Of a stretch of DNA of 37,488 nt, positions 7,704 through 15,766 are shown one piece after another; positions within the stretch are counted from its first letter, which is position 1; the number at the start of each line of letters is the position of its first letter. Source of the DNA: Planctomycetota bacterium (lineage in GTDB: Bacteria; Planctomycetota; Planctomycetia; Gemmatales; Gemmataceae); NCBI GenBank assembly GCA_021324515.1, contig JAJPIY010000340.1, positions 1-37,488 on the forward strand, written 5' to 3'. The position numbers were made by a program, and so were the translations under genes. The notes beneath the pieces are model-generated. The model saw nothing but the letters and a program-made list of their open reading frames with translations. It was not told the DNA's origin and did not search any database.

Positions 7704-10700
7704 TCACTCGCTGACGGCAGGCGGCGGGCGGTAGCCGGTCTGCGTTTCTTCCTCTTCGGCCTGGATGATGATGCGTGGTGTGACCATGATGAGCAAGCTC
7801 TCGGCAGAGCGTCCATAGCCGATGTTGCGGAACAGACGGCTCAGATAGGGGATCTTGCTCAGCACCGGCGGGCCGAACTCATTGCGGCCCTCAGAGAGGC
7901 GCTTCAAGCCGCCCATCAGTACGGTGCCACCATCCGGCACTGCCACCGTCGTCTGTACCGAGACGCGCGACAGGCGCGGCTGCTGGATGAATTGCGTGAA
8001 CACCACCGGCTGGCCGGTCGCGGTACCGTCGAACAGAGGGAAGATCGGCGTCACCACCGGGAACAGATTGACTTCGCCGTTGACCACGTTGGCCAGGCTG
8101 GGGTTCAACGACAGACGCACGAAACGGCGATCGCCAGAGATGACCGCGTTGATGGTCAGGATGATATTCAAGGGGAACAACGTGGTAATCGGGTTGTAAA
8201 CCACCTGGCCGAAGCCGCCGTTAATCACGGAGACGCCGATGGTGAAGAACTGGTAGTCCTGGACGGAGATGTTGGCCGTCTGACCGTTGAACAGCGTCAG
8301 CTTGGGCGCCTGCATGACGTTGGTACGGGTGTCGCCGGCCACGGCCTCCATGAACAGGAACACCTGAATGTCGCTGAGGAACGCCAGGCCCATCGTCAAG
8401 CCGCCGAAGCCGGGGATGCCGGGGTAGCCGCCGAACGGCGGTACAGCCTGAGGATAGGTCAGCTGCGTAATCGGAATATTCAGGTCACTGGTCAATGTAC
8501 CAGCCGGCGTTAGACCGGAGATCAAGTTATTGGGGGCGAAGTAATTGATGTAGCCCGGCTGAGCGAACTGGCCGGAGACCAATTCCGGCTGGAGCTGGAG
8601 GGCAGATCGGCTCTTGTTGAGAATGTTCATATTGAAGTTGACGCCGATACGTTCAAAGAAGTCCTCGGCAATGCTGATGAACTTGACCTCGACGGCCACT
8701 TCCTGGTCGATCAACCGCCGCAAGGCATTGAGCAAGTCCTGAATCTGGTCCTGAATGTCGGGCGTCTGGTTGACGACCAGGGCCATAGTCAAGGGATGGA
8801 AATCGATGGTCCCCGAGCCGCCCTGCTCGGCCCAGCTGTGCGGTGCAATGGTATTGGTGATGAGTTTAATGAGCATGTCTTCATGCGTCTGGGGACGCTG
8901 TTTGGTCACCTGGACATTGCTGCTGGAAGGTTCGGAAGCGAAATTGCCCGGTTGCGGCGCATTGGACATCGAACCGCCGGCAGGCACCGCCGGTAGGCCA
9001 ACCGGCTGACCGTTCAACATTCCGGTCATGGCGGTCGGGGGCATCGTTTGGCTTAGCGCTTGATTGACGTTGACCATGCCGAGCTGGCTTGCGGCATCCG
9101 GCATAACGCCGATCTGGCCGAAATTCTCCACGGCGATGACCAGGTCGGCCACCGGATAGACCACTTGCTTGAGTTTGCCACGCGCCTGATCTTCCGTAGT
9201 GATCTTCAACACGTCGTCGGCCACGACGTAGGTTAGATGCACCAGGTTGAGCAGCAGTTTCAACGCCGATTTAAGAGAGATATTGTCAAGTTTGATCGTC
9301 ACCGGCGCATCCAGCTGGATGCCTTTGTCGGCCAGGGCTGGCTCGTCGATGAAGATGTTGATGCCCTGATCGCCGCGAATGTAATCGATGACCTCGCGCA
9401 GCGGCTGGTTGGTGCAACTGAGGCTGATTGGCGCCGTCAGTTTGCGCTCGATGTTGCGCTCTTCCGCCGAAATGCGCTGCGGAGACACTCCGTCCAGCGA
9501 CTTGCGATTGCGAATCCTTTCCAAACGGCTTTTGTCTTTGGTGAAAGCGATGTCGTTTGAGACCGCGTCCGGTTCGCCGATGTTATCGACATCGTGCATC
9601 GCTTCGATGAACACGTCTTCCTTGCGCTGCTTATCACTCTCGTACTGAGAATGGTTGCGCTGATACTTGGCCATGGTGATGGCGGCGGCGGCCATGGGAT
9701 TGTCCGGATCCAGCTCCTTGATCCGCAGTGCCACCATCTCGGCTTCCGGATACTTGGCGTCATGGAACAGCTCGTTGTATTGTTTCATCAGTTGGGCGAT
9801 GTTTTGCTGCTTGACCTGCTCGGCGTTCTTGGCCTTGGCCATGTCCGATTTGACCTTCCGCGATTTTTCATCGAAGCGGCTGTTGGTCAATTCGGCCTGC
9901 GCCTTGAGGAGTTGGAATTGTTGCAAGCGTGAATCGATCGGCCGCCTCAACAGCGCCAATTGTGTGGGATCAAGCTGCTCTTCCGATAGCCGGGCGAGGT
10001 ATTCCTGAAGCATGTCCACGGCCAGGTCGGTCTGTCCTGTGCGGAAACGTTCCAGGGCTTGCGCTTGGACGTTCAGCCCTTCGGTGCGAAGCTGTTGGAA
10101 CTTGACTTCACGCATGGCGCGCGTGCGGGCCAGCAGCGATTGGCTTGGATCGTCGGTGGCGCGAGCTTGCCCGGTGTCGCTAGACAAGAGAGTCTGTGCT
10201 GGCGCCTCCGACCGATAGGCGCCCGTGAGGGCAATACCGCTGCCGCGGGCATTCGGCTGCATCTCTGGGGTGTTGAGCAACTCGCGCAGCCGGGCGCGGC
10301 GGCGGTCGTCGAGTTTGTTGATATCGATGCTAGCCAGGATCAGACTGGCCCGGCGATAATCGTGGTGCTGATAAGCCGCCACGACCTCGTCAAAAGTGCG
10401 GTTAGCACGCCGTCGATTTTGCGCATCCTCTTCGGCGTCAATGGTGCGCAGCACGGCCAAGCCAGCTTCGCCGGCGCCGAGCTTGACCGCTTCTTCGGCG
10501 AAACGGCGCGCGTTGGCCGTCTGACCGCTGCGCAATTCCAGGCGAGCCTGTTCGAGCAACTGCTCCGTGCTAGAGGCCCCGTGAGACGAGTCCTTGGATC
10601 CCGAAGTCGGGGCCTGGAATTGGGCGCTCACCAGAGTAGTGGTGCCGCTGCCGCGCAATTGGTTGACCATCTGCATGGTGGCGTCGATCGGCTGCAAGTC

Positions 10701-12395
10701 CAGGCCGAAAGCGACGGCCAGCTGCCGAGCCTGGATCAGATCGCGCTCGGCGTCTTGGCAGCGCGTTATGGGCGCCTGGGTTCCGTAACGGAGCGTTTCG
10801 CCAGCATGATGGACCAAGCTGTCGATGCGCTGGCGGGCCAGGAAAACAAGTTGTTGATAGATCTGGTTCGGTGTTTCCTCGTCGATTCGGAAAGACACGC
10901 CAAGCCGCTGGACCTCAGTGATCTTGTCGCGTGCTTCCAGGAGCCGATTTTGCTGTTGCAACAGCTTCGCTTCCGCCATCAACTGGCGCGCACGCATCTG
11001 TCCGTCCCTTGTCGGTGGGGCGGGCGGCACCGTGGTTGGGGTGGCAGGCTGATAAGCCGCGTGGGGCGTCGCTGCTGCCATGTCGTTCCCTTGCGGCGGC
11101 TGCGGCATCTGCCGGAGCGAATGGGCTTGTGCGAGGTCGGCTGCTCCGACCGCAGGGGGCGGATTGTTCGGTGCTCCGGCGCTGTTGCCACTTGAGGCGA
11201 GCGGGCCGCGGCTCAGGTCCGCTACTTGGCGCGGCGTTGTCGGCGGTTCGGGCAGCTTGACACGGCGTTCCTTCTGACGCGCCACCTGGATGTCTGCCAG
11301 CAGTTTATCGGGGCGATCGCCGAGGTCCCAGATACTATAGGGTCCATGTTTGGTACGTGCTTCGTAGGCCAGTTTCTCGGCGCTGTCGTAATCTTTCTTC
11401 TCAAAGCGACGCCGCGCTTCGGCGAGCAATTCCACCGACTGATGCTTGTCGCGTTGCGAGCGCGCGCGATCCACATCAGCCTGGAACTTGTCGGGCGTAT
11501 CCTCGAAGAAGAGTCCCCAATGAATGTGACGGGCTGCGCGAAGCCGTGCGGCTGTCTTGTTGGCTTCCTCCAATTGGCCTTTGGCAAGCTGTTCGCGTCC
11601 TTGTTTCAAGAGGGCCAGCGCCTCCTCCTTGGTCTTGATGGGAGCGGCTGGTGATGGGCCGGCCTCACCGGCTGGCGCGGCACGGTTGCCATCCATGCGG
11701 GCAATATCTTCCAGCAGCCGAACGGGATTGTCTTCGCTCCAGCTCAGGTCCGCATTTAGAGCAGAGGCTTGCTCAGCGCATTTGCGCGCCTGGGCGACAT
11801 CGCCGCGGCCCAGGGCTTCCCGCCCCTGCCGTACCAAGGCACGCGCTTTCTCCGTGTTCGTTGAGAGGAGCGTTGGAGACGTTCCCGGCGGAACATGCAT
11901 TCGTTGGCACAGGGTCTGGAAGCGCTGTTTGTCGGCGGGGCTGAGGTACAGTTCTTTGGCGGTGACTTTCTTGAGGAGGGCAGCGGCTTCCGCAGGCCGA
12001 CCGTGTTGGAAGGCCGAATCCGCCAAACCGAGCTGTTCGCGGGCCTCGCGCTGCGCCTGGAGGGCCAGGGTATTGGCGGCAATTCGCCGCTCCAGCTCCC
12101 GCCGTTCCTCTGGTGTCAGATCGTTGGCACGGCTTTGCGCTTCCCGGTAAAGAGTAGCAGCCTTATCGTAATCGCCGAGCCGTTCTGCATCGATGCCGGC
12201 GTTGAGCGCTAGCCGCGCCCGTGAACTTCGGCCGCTCGTCTGGGCGACTATCCGCTCGGGGCCATCCGTGGCCGCTGGCAGCGAGATAAGGCCGGTGTCC
12301 GGGCCGGCGAGCAACGCCAGCGGTTGGGTCGCTGCCCCTACCAGAAGGCCCCCGACGAAATCGATCCATTTTCGCTTCTGTGCCCTAGCCACCAT
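7704..12395 (-). CDS. Giant secretin (type II/III secretion GspD-like) with long TPR-like N-terminus
   Basis: A 1563-residue protein, more than twice the usual secretin length. A basic n-region and hydrophobic stretch (about 14-31) form a signal peptide. Residues about 60-980 are helical, Ala/Gln/Arg-rich TPR-like repeats ('A..L...G...A......A'), presumably periplasmic. An STN/N0-like domain lies at about 985-1080, an N-type domain at about 1150-1240, and the secretin core at about 1290-1550, with VPDGGTVLMGG near 1488 and the typical LSKIPYLSRLFRN loop after it. It should form an outer-membrane channel. The start is ambiguous: AAGGAGG (12404-12398) sits only two bases from the ATG at 12395 and five from a GTG at 12392; a start at 12428 is also open but has no ribosome binding site and gives an overlong n-region. 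The kinase gene follows downstream. No other secretion genes are in the window. Confidence 0.92.
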   Translation of the reverse strand: MVARAQKRKWIDFVGGLLVGAATQPLALLAGPDTGLISLPAATDGPERIVAQTSGRSSRARLALNAGIDAERLGDYDKAATLYREAQSRANDLTPEERRELERRIAANTLALQAQREAREQLGLADSAFQHGRPAEAAALLKKVTAKELYLSPADKQRFQTLCQRMHVPPGTSPTLLSTNTEKARALVRQGREALGRGDVAQARKCAEQASALNADLSWSEDNPVRLLEDIARMDGNRAAPAGEAGPSPAAPIKTKEEALALLKQGREQLAKGQLEEANKTAARLRAARHIHWGLFFEDTPDKFQADVDRARSQRDKHQSVELLAEARRRFEKKDYDSAEKLAYEARTKHGPYSIWDLGDRPDKLLADIQVARQKERRVKLPEPPTTPRQVADLSRGPLASSGNSAGAPNNPPPAVGAADLAQAHSLRQMPQPPQGNDMAAATPHAAYQPATPTTVPPAPPTRDGQMRARQLMAEAKLLQQQNRLLEARDKITEVQRLGVSFRIDEETPNQIYQQLVFLARQRIDSLVHHAGETLRYGTQAPITRCQDAERDLIQARQLAVAFGLDLQPIDATMQMVNQLRGSGTTTLVSAQFQAPTSGSKDSSHGASSTEQLLEQARLELRSGQTANARRFAEEAVKLGAGEAGLAVLRTIDAEEDAQNRRRANRTFDEVVAAYQHHDYRRASLILASIDINKLDDRRRARLRELLNTPEMQPNARGSGIALTGAYRSEAPAQTLLSSDTGQARATDDPSQSLLARTRAMREVKFQQLRTEGLNVQAQALERFRTGQTDLAVDMLQEYLARLSEEQLDPTQLALLRRPIDSRLQQFQLLKAQAELTNSRFDEKSRKVKSDMAKAKNAEQVKQQNIAQLMKQYNELFHDAKYPEAEMVALRIKELDPDNPMAAAAITMAKYQRNHSQYESDKQRKEDVFIEAMHDVDNIGEPDAVSNDIAFTKDKSRLERIRNRKSLDGVSPQRISAEERNIERKLTAPISLSCTNQPLREVIDYIRGDQGINIFIDEPALADKGIQLDAPVTIKLDNISLKSALKLLLNLVHLTYVVADDVLKITTEDQARGKLKQVVYPVADLVIAVENFGQIGVMPDAASQLGMVNVNQALSQTMPPTAMTGMLNGQPVGLPAVPAGGSMSNAPQPGNFASEPSSSNVQVTKQRPQTHEDMLIKLITNTIAPHSWAEQGGSGTIDFHPLTMALVVNQTPDIQDQIQDLLNALRRLIDQEVAVEVKFISIAEDFFERIGVNFNMNILNKSRSALQLQPELVSGQFAQPGYINYFAPNNLISGLTPAGTLTSDLNIPITQLTYPQAVPPFGGYPGIPGFGGLTMGLAFLSDIQVFLFMEAVAGDTRTNVMQAPKLTLFNGQTANISVQDYQFFTIGVSVINGGFGQVVYNPITTLFPLNIILTINAVISGDRRFVRLSLNPSLANVVNGEVNLFPVVTPIFPLFDGTATGQPVVFTQFIQQPRLSRVSVQTTVAVPDGGTVLMGGLKRLSEGRNEFGPPVLSKIPYLSRLFRNIGYGRSAESLLIMVTPRIIIQAEEEETQTGYRPPPAVSE

Positions 12396-12830
12396 GGCCT
12401 CCTTCATTGATTGCACCAACATCTCCATTGGGAAAGATCTCTACCCGCCCGCAAGCCCAAGCAAGGGTAAGTCCTTGACCTGTGCTTGCGTGGGCTAGGG
12501 AGGACCAACCAAAGGAGACCCCCGTTGCCCCCATGCCGTCCCCGTAAGCCTTCCGCGCCATCTCGAACCGGGCCTCCCCAGCCCGATTCGGAAACTTTAG
12601 CCTTTTGTTTCACTCAAGTTTCGGACGGAAAAGCGACGCGGCTATAACCACGACCCGCAGACAGGTCAAGACCGATTCTACGCTGCGGGGTACGCCGCCG
12701 ATACAAATTGGACTTTCGCATGACCTGCCGATTCGCTATGCGGTTTGCGGGGATGGCGATGAGTGATGCTTCGTAAAACAGATGCCAACCGAATCGAACC
12801 GTTTCGGAGAAATGATGACGAGTCGGCAAA
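12396..12830. other. Divergent intergenic region between secretin and HEAT genes
   Basis: About 435 bases without a convincing gene. On the secretin side, 12447-12495 can fold into an interrupted stem. The rest must hold two divergent promoters; I could not pick out a clear pair of boxes. Short minus-strand frames in 12404-12829 look like random GC-rich translation. Confidence 0.55.
12447..12495 (-). promoter_or_regulatory. Possible structured leader of the secretin gene
   Basis: Read on the minus strand, GCCC/GGGC, GCAA/TTGC and CAAGG/CCTTG pair in nested order within 49 bases, ending about 50 bases before the start codon. It may be a leader structure or a remnant of a repeat. There is no match to a riboswitch class I know. 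Confidence 0.3.
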
Positions 12831-14003
12831 ATGAAACGTCTGCTGGTTTTCCTTTTTTCCCTCTCCCTTTATCTATGCTCTTGCGTGTTTGCTTCGCTTG
12901 GGGCCCAATCGAGGCAAGACAACGCGACGGCCCATGATGCGTCTATCGCTTCGGTGCGCCGCAATCTGCGCCAGGGAGGTACGGCAGCGGAGTGTGCGAT
13001 GGAAATGCTCGGTCGGATGGCCGAGCAAGCGCGTGCCGCTGGGGAATCGTTGGCCTTGGTCCGCAGCTTCGCCGACGATTTGGCTGACCTGGTGATTCAG
13101 GGGCCGCCGCACCTGCGCGGTCTGGCCGCTCACACCCTGGCCCAGATTGGGCCACCGGTGCGCGTTGCCGTGCCAGCTTTGACCGCATTACTTCACAGTG
13201 AGGAGGCGGAGTGGCGCCGCGCTGCCGCCGATAGCTTGGCGCTGGTACTCCAGAATGAGCTGAATGCCGCAGCTCCGGTCTTTCGTCCTGCCTCACGCCG
13301 TAATTTAGTCTTGGCAGCCAGCGCCATCTTGCCGGCGGTGCGGGCAGGACTAGACGATAGGTGCTCGGAAGTCCGTCACCGCTGTCTGGAAACAATCGGC
13401 CTGGCCTGCACTATCCTGACCCGACTCATGGACGAACCGATCAGCAACGACGATGCCTCCGCGCGCCGAGCGTTGCACGTCGAATATGAGGAATTGCGCC
13501 CTCTGTTGTCGGCTTTGCACGAACAAGGCCCGGCATTGGAGCACTTTTTGCACCATGACGATCCGGAAACACGGATTTTGACTCATAAAGTGCTGGAAGA
13601 GTTGGGCGTAGCGCGGAATTGCTGGCTGCGTCGTTGCGCCGCGCGGCAGGAGGCGGCTGATGAAAAAGTCCTGGGCGCCCTGCTGCACGAGGCGGTCCCC
13701 CGATTGGCCGAAGAATTGATGCATCCCGATGTGCGTGTACGTCGTAGCGCCCTGGATGTGCTGGAAATGTCCGGCCCCCTGGCAATGCCAGCCTTGCCGG
13801 CGCTGACACGCGCCCTACGCGATCCCGACCGTTTCGTCCGTTGGTCGGCAGTACGTACCGTAGGTAAGCTCGGCCCCTCAGCCGCGCCGCAGACACGCGC
13901 CGACCTCATGCGTTTACTGAACGATCCCGATGTGGACCTGCGCAAAGCCGCCGCCAATGCGCTGGAACGTCTGCAACTCCCAAAAACGGAGCCACGACCG
14001 TAA
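12831..14003 (+). CDS. Exported HEAT-repeat protein
   Basis: A 390-residue protein with a hydrophobic signal peptide (residues 4-23, cleavage probably near the Ala-Ser-Leu-Gly-Ala stretch at 22-26). Two HEAT blocks are visible. The first (about 85-160) contains 'A...L.QIGPPVRVAVPALTALL' and 'WRRAAADSLA'. The second (about 285-385) has three repeats with 'VRRSALDVLEMSGPLAMPAL', 'VRWSAVRTVGKLGPSA' and 'LRKAAANALERL'. HEAT repeats form a curved protein-binding solenoid, and this one would act outside the cytoplasm. Its partner is unknown. It is divergent from the secretin gene, and its stop codon lies in a hairpin shared with the convergent nucleotidyltransferase gene. Confidence 0.88.
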   Translation: MKRLLVFLFSLSLYLCSCVFASLGAQSRQDNATAHDASIASVRRNLRQGGTAAECAMEMLGRMAEQARAAGESLALVRSFADDLADLVIQGPPHLRGLAAHTLAQIGPPVRVAVPALTALLHSEEAEWRRAAADSLALVLQNELNAAAPVFRPASRRNLVLAASAILPAVRAGLDDRCSEVRHRCLETIGLACTILTRLMDEPISNDDASARRALHVEYEELRPLLSALHEQGPALEHFLHHDDPETRILTHKVLEELGVARNCWLRRCAARQEAADEKVLGALLHEAVPRLAEELMHPDVRVRRSALDVLEMSGPLAMPALPALTRALRDPDRFVRWSAVRTVGKLGPSAAPQTRADLMRLLNDPDVDLRKAAANALERLQLPKTEPRP

Positions 14004-14032
14004 AAGGAGCGTGGGTAGCGGCTCCTTTACGG
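13999..14032. terminator. Shared hairpin between convergent genes, containing both stop codons
   Basis: CCGTAAAAGGAGC and its partner GCTCCTTTACGG form an 11-12 bp stem with one bulged A and a ten-base loop. The TAA of the HEAT gene (14001-14003) lies in the left arm and the TAA of the nucleotidyltransferase gene (14027-14029) in the right arm. The position suggests bidirectional termination, although there is no long T-tract. Confidence 0.6.
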
Positions 14033-14731
14033 GTGCGCCCCCGAGACTGTTGCGGCCCGGAGATCCATCGTTTGCGCCGCTTGCCACACCTCGACCGTGC
14101 TGATCGGCAGCCAAAAACTCGCCTCGACCACTTGCACCGCTTGTTGCTTCGCCAACTCGTGGACGTATTGCGTCACCTCGTATTCGCCACGCGGTGAGAG
14201 AGTCAAAGGAATGTCAAAGATGGTGCGTGGAAAGACATAAGCACCGGTGTTGGCCAAATAGCGTCCTTCCAGGTCCGGTTTTTCGATGAGGCGGTCGAGG
14301 GTGCCATCCGCTTTGCGGAAGGCGATACCGAAGCGGCGGGGTTCCTCAACTGGATGGCAAAGAATGCCAGCCGAGCAGTGGGCCAGTTTGGCCAAGTCCG
14401 TGGCGGCGAACAGGTCGTCGCCGTTGAGGACCAGAAAGCGCGGCGACCGGACGTGCGCGCGGCAGGCCAGCACGGCATCGCCGGTGCCGCGCGGCCTTTC
14501 TTGGCGTACTACTTGCCACTGGGCGAAGTGTTGTTGGCGCCGCAGGTACGCCTCAATCTGTTCCCCTAAATAGTGGACGACGACCAGGACGCGCTCGATT
14601 TGCTTGGGCAGAGCGCCTAACGTCCAATCCAGGATGGGCCGCCCCTGCACGGGCAGCAGCGGCTTGGGCGTTTGCAGCGTGTACGGCCGCAGACGAGTAC
14701 CCAGGCCGGCCGCCAGAAGGATTGCCTCCAT
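14027..14731 (-). CDS. Sugar-phosphate nucleotidyltransferase (NDP-sugar pyrophosphorylase)
   Basis: A 234-residue Rossmann-like nucleotidyltransferase that joins an NTP and a sugar-1-phosphate to give an NDP-sugar and pyrophosphate. The signature LAAGLGTRLRPYT is at residues 6-18, the sugar-binding PKPLLPV at 22-28, GTGDA at 82-86 and the metal-binding NGDD at 103-106. The length fits single-domain enzymes such as MurU (MurNAc-1-P uridylyltransferase) or short GDP-mannose/glucose-1-P transferases; there is no left-handed beta-helix. The substrate cannot be decided from sequence alone. GGAGGAG lies about ten bases before the ATG at 14731. No sugar pathway neighbours are present. Confidence 0.9.
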   Translation of the reverse strand: MEAILLAAGLGTRLRPYTLQTPKPLLPVQGRPILDWTLGALPKQIERVLVVVHYLGEQIEAYLRRQQHFAQWQVVRQERPRGTGDAVLACRAHVRSPRFLVLNGDDLFAATDLAKLAHCSAGILCHPVEEPRRFGIAFRKADGTLDRLIEKPDLEGRYLANTGAYVFPRTIFDIPLTLSPRGEYEVTQYVHELAKQQAVQVVEASFWLPISTVEVWQAAQTMDLRAATVSGAHP

Positions 14732-14959
14732 CGGTTTTCATCTCCTCCGACGAGTCGTTGTTGGACCCTCACAGAGAGCTTGGGAACGGGCGTAAGCCGC
14801 GCGCTCTGTGCCGAAAGATCGGCTTGTACATTCTCCCCGGTTTACCCGTGTGGGCGGGATTCCGTCAAGCCCCATTGCTTGCGCCGTCGATGCAATCGGC
14901 GAGCGCCAGGATGGCCCTCGACCGAGACCCCTGTTGGATACAGGAAAGGTAGGGAAGCT

Positions 14960-15148
14960 ATGATACGTCGCGGATTGTGGCTGTTCATCGGCTCCGGTTT
15001 GCTGGGTTTGTTGAGCGGCTGTCATTACTGCCAGGGTCGTTGCGATTGTTTGGTTTATCCTCTCGATCATGGCACGCCGGCGCCGTTTGTCAAACCAGCC
15101 CTGTCAGCAGCGCCGACCCCGCCACTTGCACCTGTGGCGAGGCAATGA
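14960..15148 (+). CDS. Small lipoprotein
   Basis: A 62-residue protein with a signal of lipoprotein type: Arg3-Arg4, a hydrophobic core (5-18) and LSGC at 18-21, making Cys21 the lipidated residue. The mature part is only about 42 residues, with two further Cys (24 and 28) and a C-terminus rich in Pro and Ala. The ATG at 14960 is preceded by AGGTAGGGAAG; an upstream extension in the same frame has no signal. The family is unknown; small lipoproteins of this type are common and often poorly conserved. It is convergent with the TerB-like gene. Confidence 0.65.
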   Translation: MIRRGLWLFIGSGLLGLLSGCHYCQGRCDCLVYPLDHGTPAPFVKPALSAAPTPPLAPVARQ

Positions 15149-15162
15149 AGGCGCGTTTTTCC

Positions 15163-15211
15163 ACCGGTCCGCAGCGCCGGCAAGAAAGGCCCTTGCTGGT
15201 GCGGCGGACCG
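15163..15211. terminator. Long hairpin between convergent lipoprotein and TerB-like genes
   Basis: Arms of 21 bases (15163-15183 and 15191-15211) pair with one mismatch and two G-T wobbles around a seven-base loop. It lies between two convergent stop codons, so bidirectional termination is likely. No T-tract follows in either direction, so a repeat origin is also possible. Confidence 0.55.
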
Positions 15212-15226
15212 GCAGGAAACCACGGT

Positions 15227-15631
15227 TCAACAGGCGGCACATTCCTGATAGAGCCGCTCAAATTCCGGACTGGTTTTGGTGGCTGCCTTCTTGAGACGCT
15301 TGAGGAACTTCTTCTCATTGTCGTCGATCTTGCCATCGGCGAAGAGCATCTTGCGCAGCCAGTTGGCTTCCTTGGCGTCGATCTTGCCGTCGCGCAGTAC
15401 GTTCTGCTCGATGGCCTTGAAGAACAGGGTTTCAAACTTGGGATTGAGCGGGACTTTCTTGGCCCTGGCTTTTTTCTGGGCGCTTTGGCGCAGTTCGATG
15501 AGGAACGCGACTTCCTGGGCATCGATTTCTTTGTCAGCCCATAATTCCTTTTGCAGAACACGGACCTCCGCATCATCGATCGTGCCGTCGGCCAGGATGG
15601 CTTCCAGGGCCAATTTGCGGAAATCTGCCAT
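15227..15631 (-). CDS. TerB-like protein with four DG-I-D-E loops
   Basis: A 134-residue helical protein without a signal peptide, so probably cytoplasmic. Four similar acidic loops are seen: ADGTIDDAE (Asp15-Glu22), ADKEIDAQE (Asp33-Glu40), RDGKIDAKE (Asp81-Glu88) and ADGKIDDNE (Asp99-Glu106). Within each half the loops are 18 residues apart and the halves are offset by 66, which points to an internal duplication. TerB-family proteins (tellurite-resistance/stress) have such 'DG.I...E' helices and may bind metal at the membrane edge. The loops also resemble the second half of EF-hand loops but lack the first two Asp ligands. The ribosome binding site GGGAGG precedes the ATG at 15631. The C-terminus ends CAAC. 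Confidence 0.75.
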   Translation of the reverse strand: MADFRKLALEAILADGTIDDAEVRVLQKELWADKEIDAQEVAFLIELRQSAQKKARAKKVPLNPKFETLFFKAIEQNVLRDGKIDAKEANWLRKMLFADGKIDDNEKKFLKRLKKAATKTSPEFERLYQECAAC

Positions 15632-15766
15632 AGATGACCTCCCTTAAGGTGTCTTTAAGCCGGCGGCCTCCCGCGAGGCGTTGGGCCGGCCCCTTGTCCA
15701 CCAATATAGGAAGGCCAGACGCTTTCGCCTGCGCCTGGGCGGATAAGGAGCGCGAAGAATTTCCGC

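Noticed and set aside
7546-7707. N-terminal extension of the kinase from a GTG at 7707
   Set aside because: The overlap with the secretin stop is tempting, but the extension is a translation of the dispersed hairpin repeat and has no kinase-family content.
10059-11195. A 378-codon open frame on the plus strand
   Set aside because: Antisense to the helical part of the secretin; explained by its codon bias.
14770-14810. Imperfect hairpin in the nucleotidyltransferase/lipoprotein divergent region
   Set aside because: Only about eight paired bases with a large loop, no further support; could be chance.
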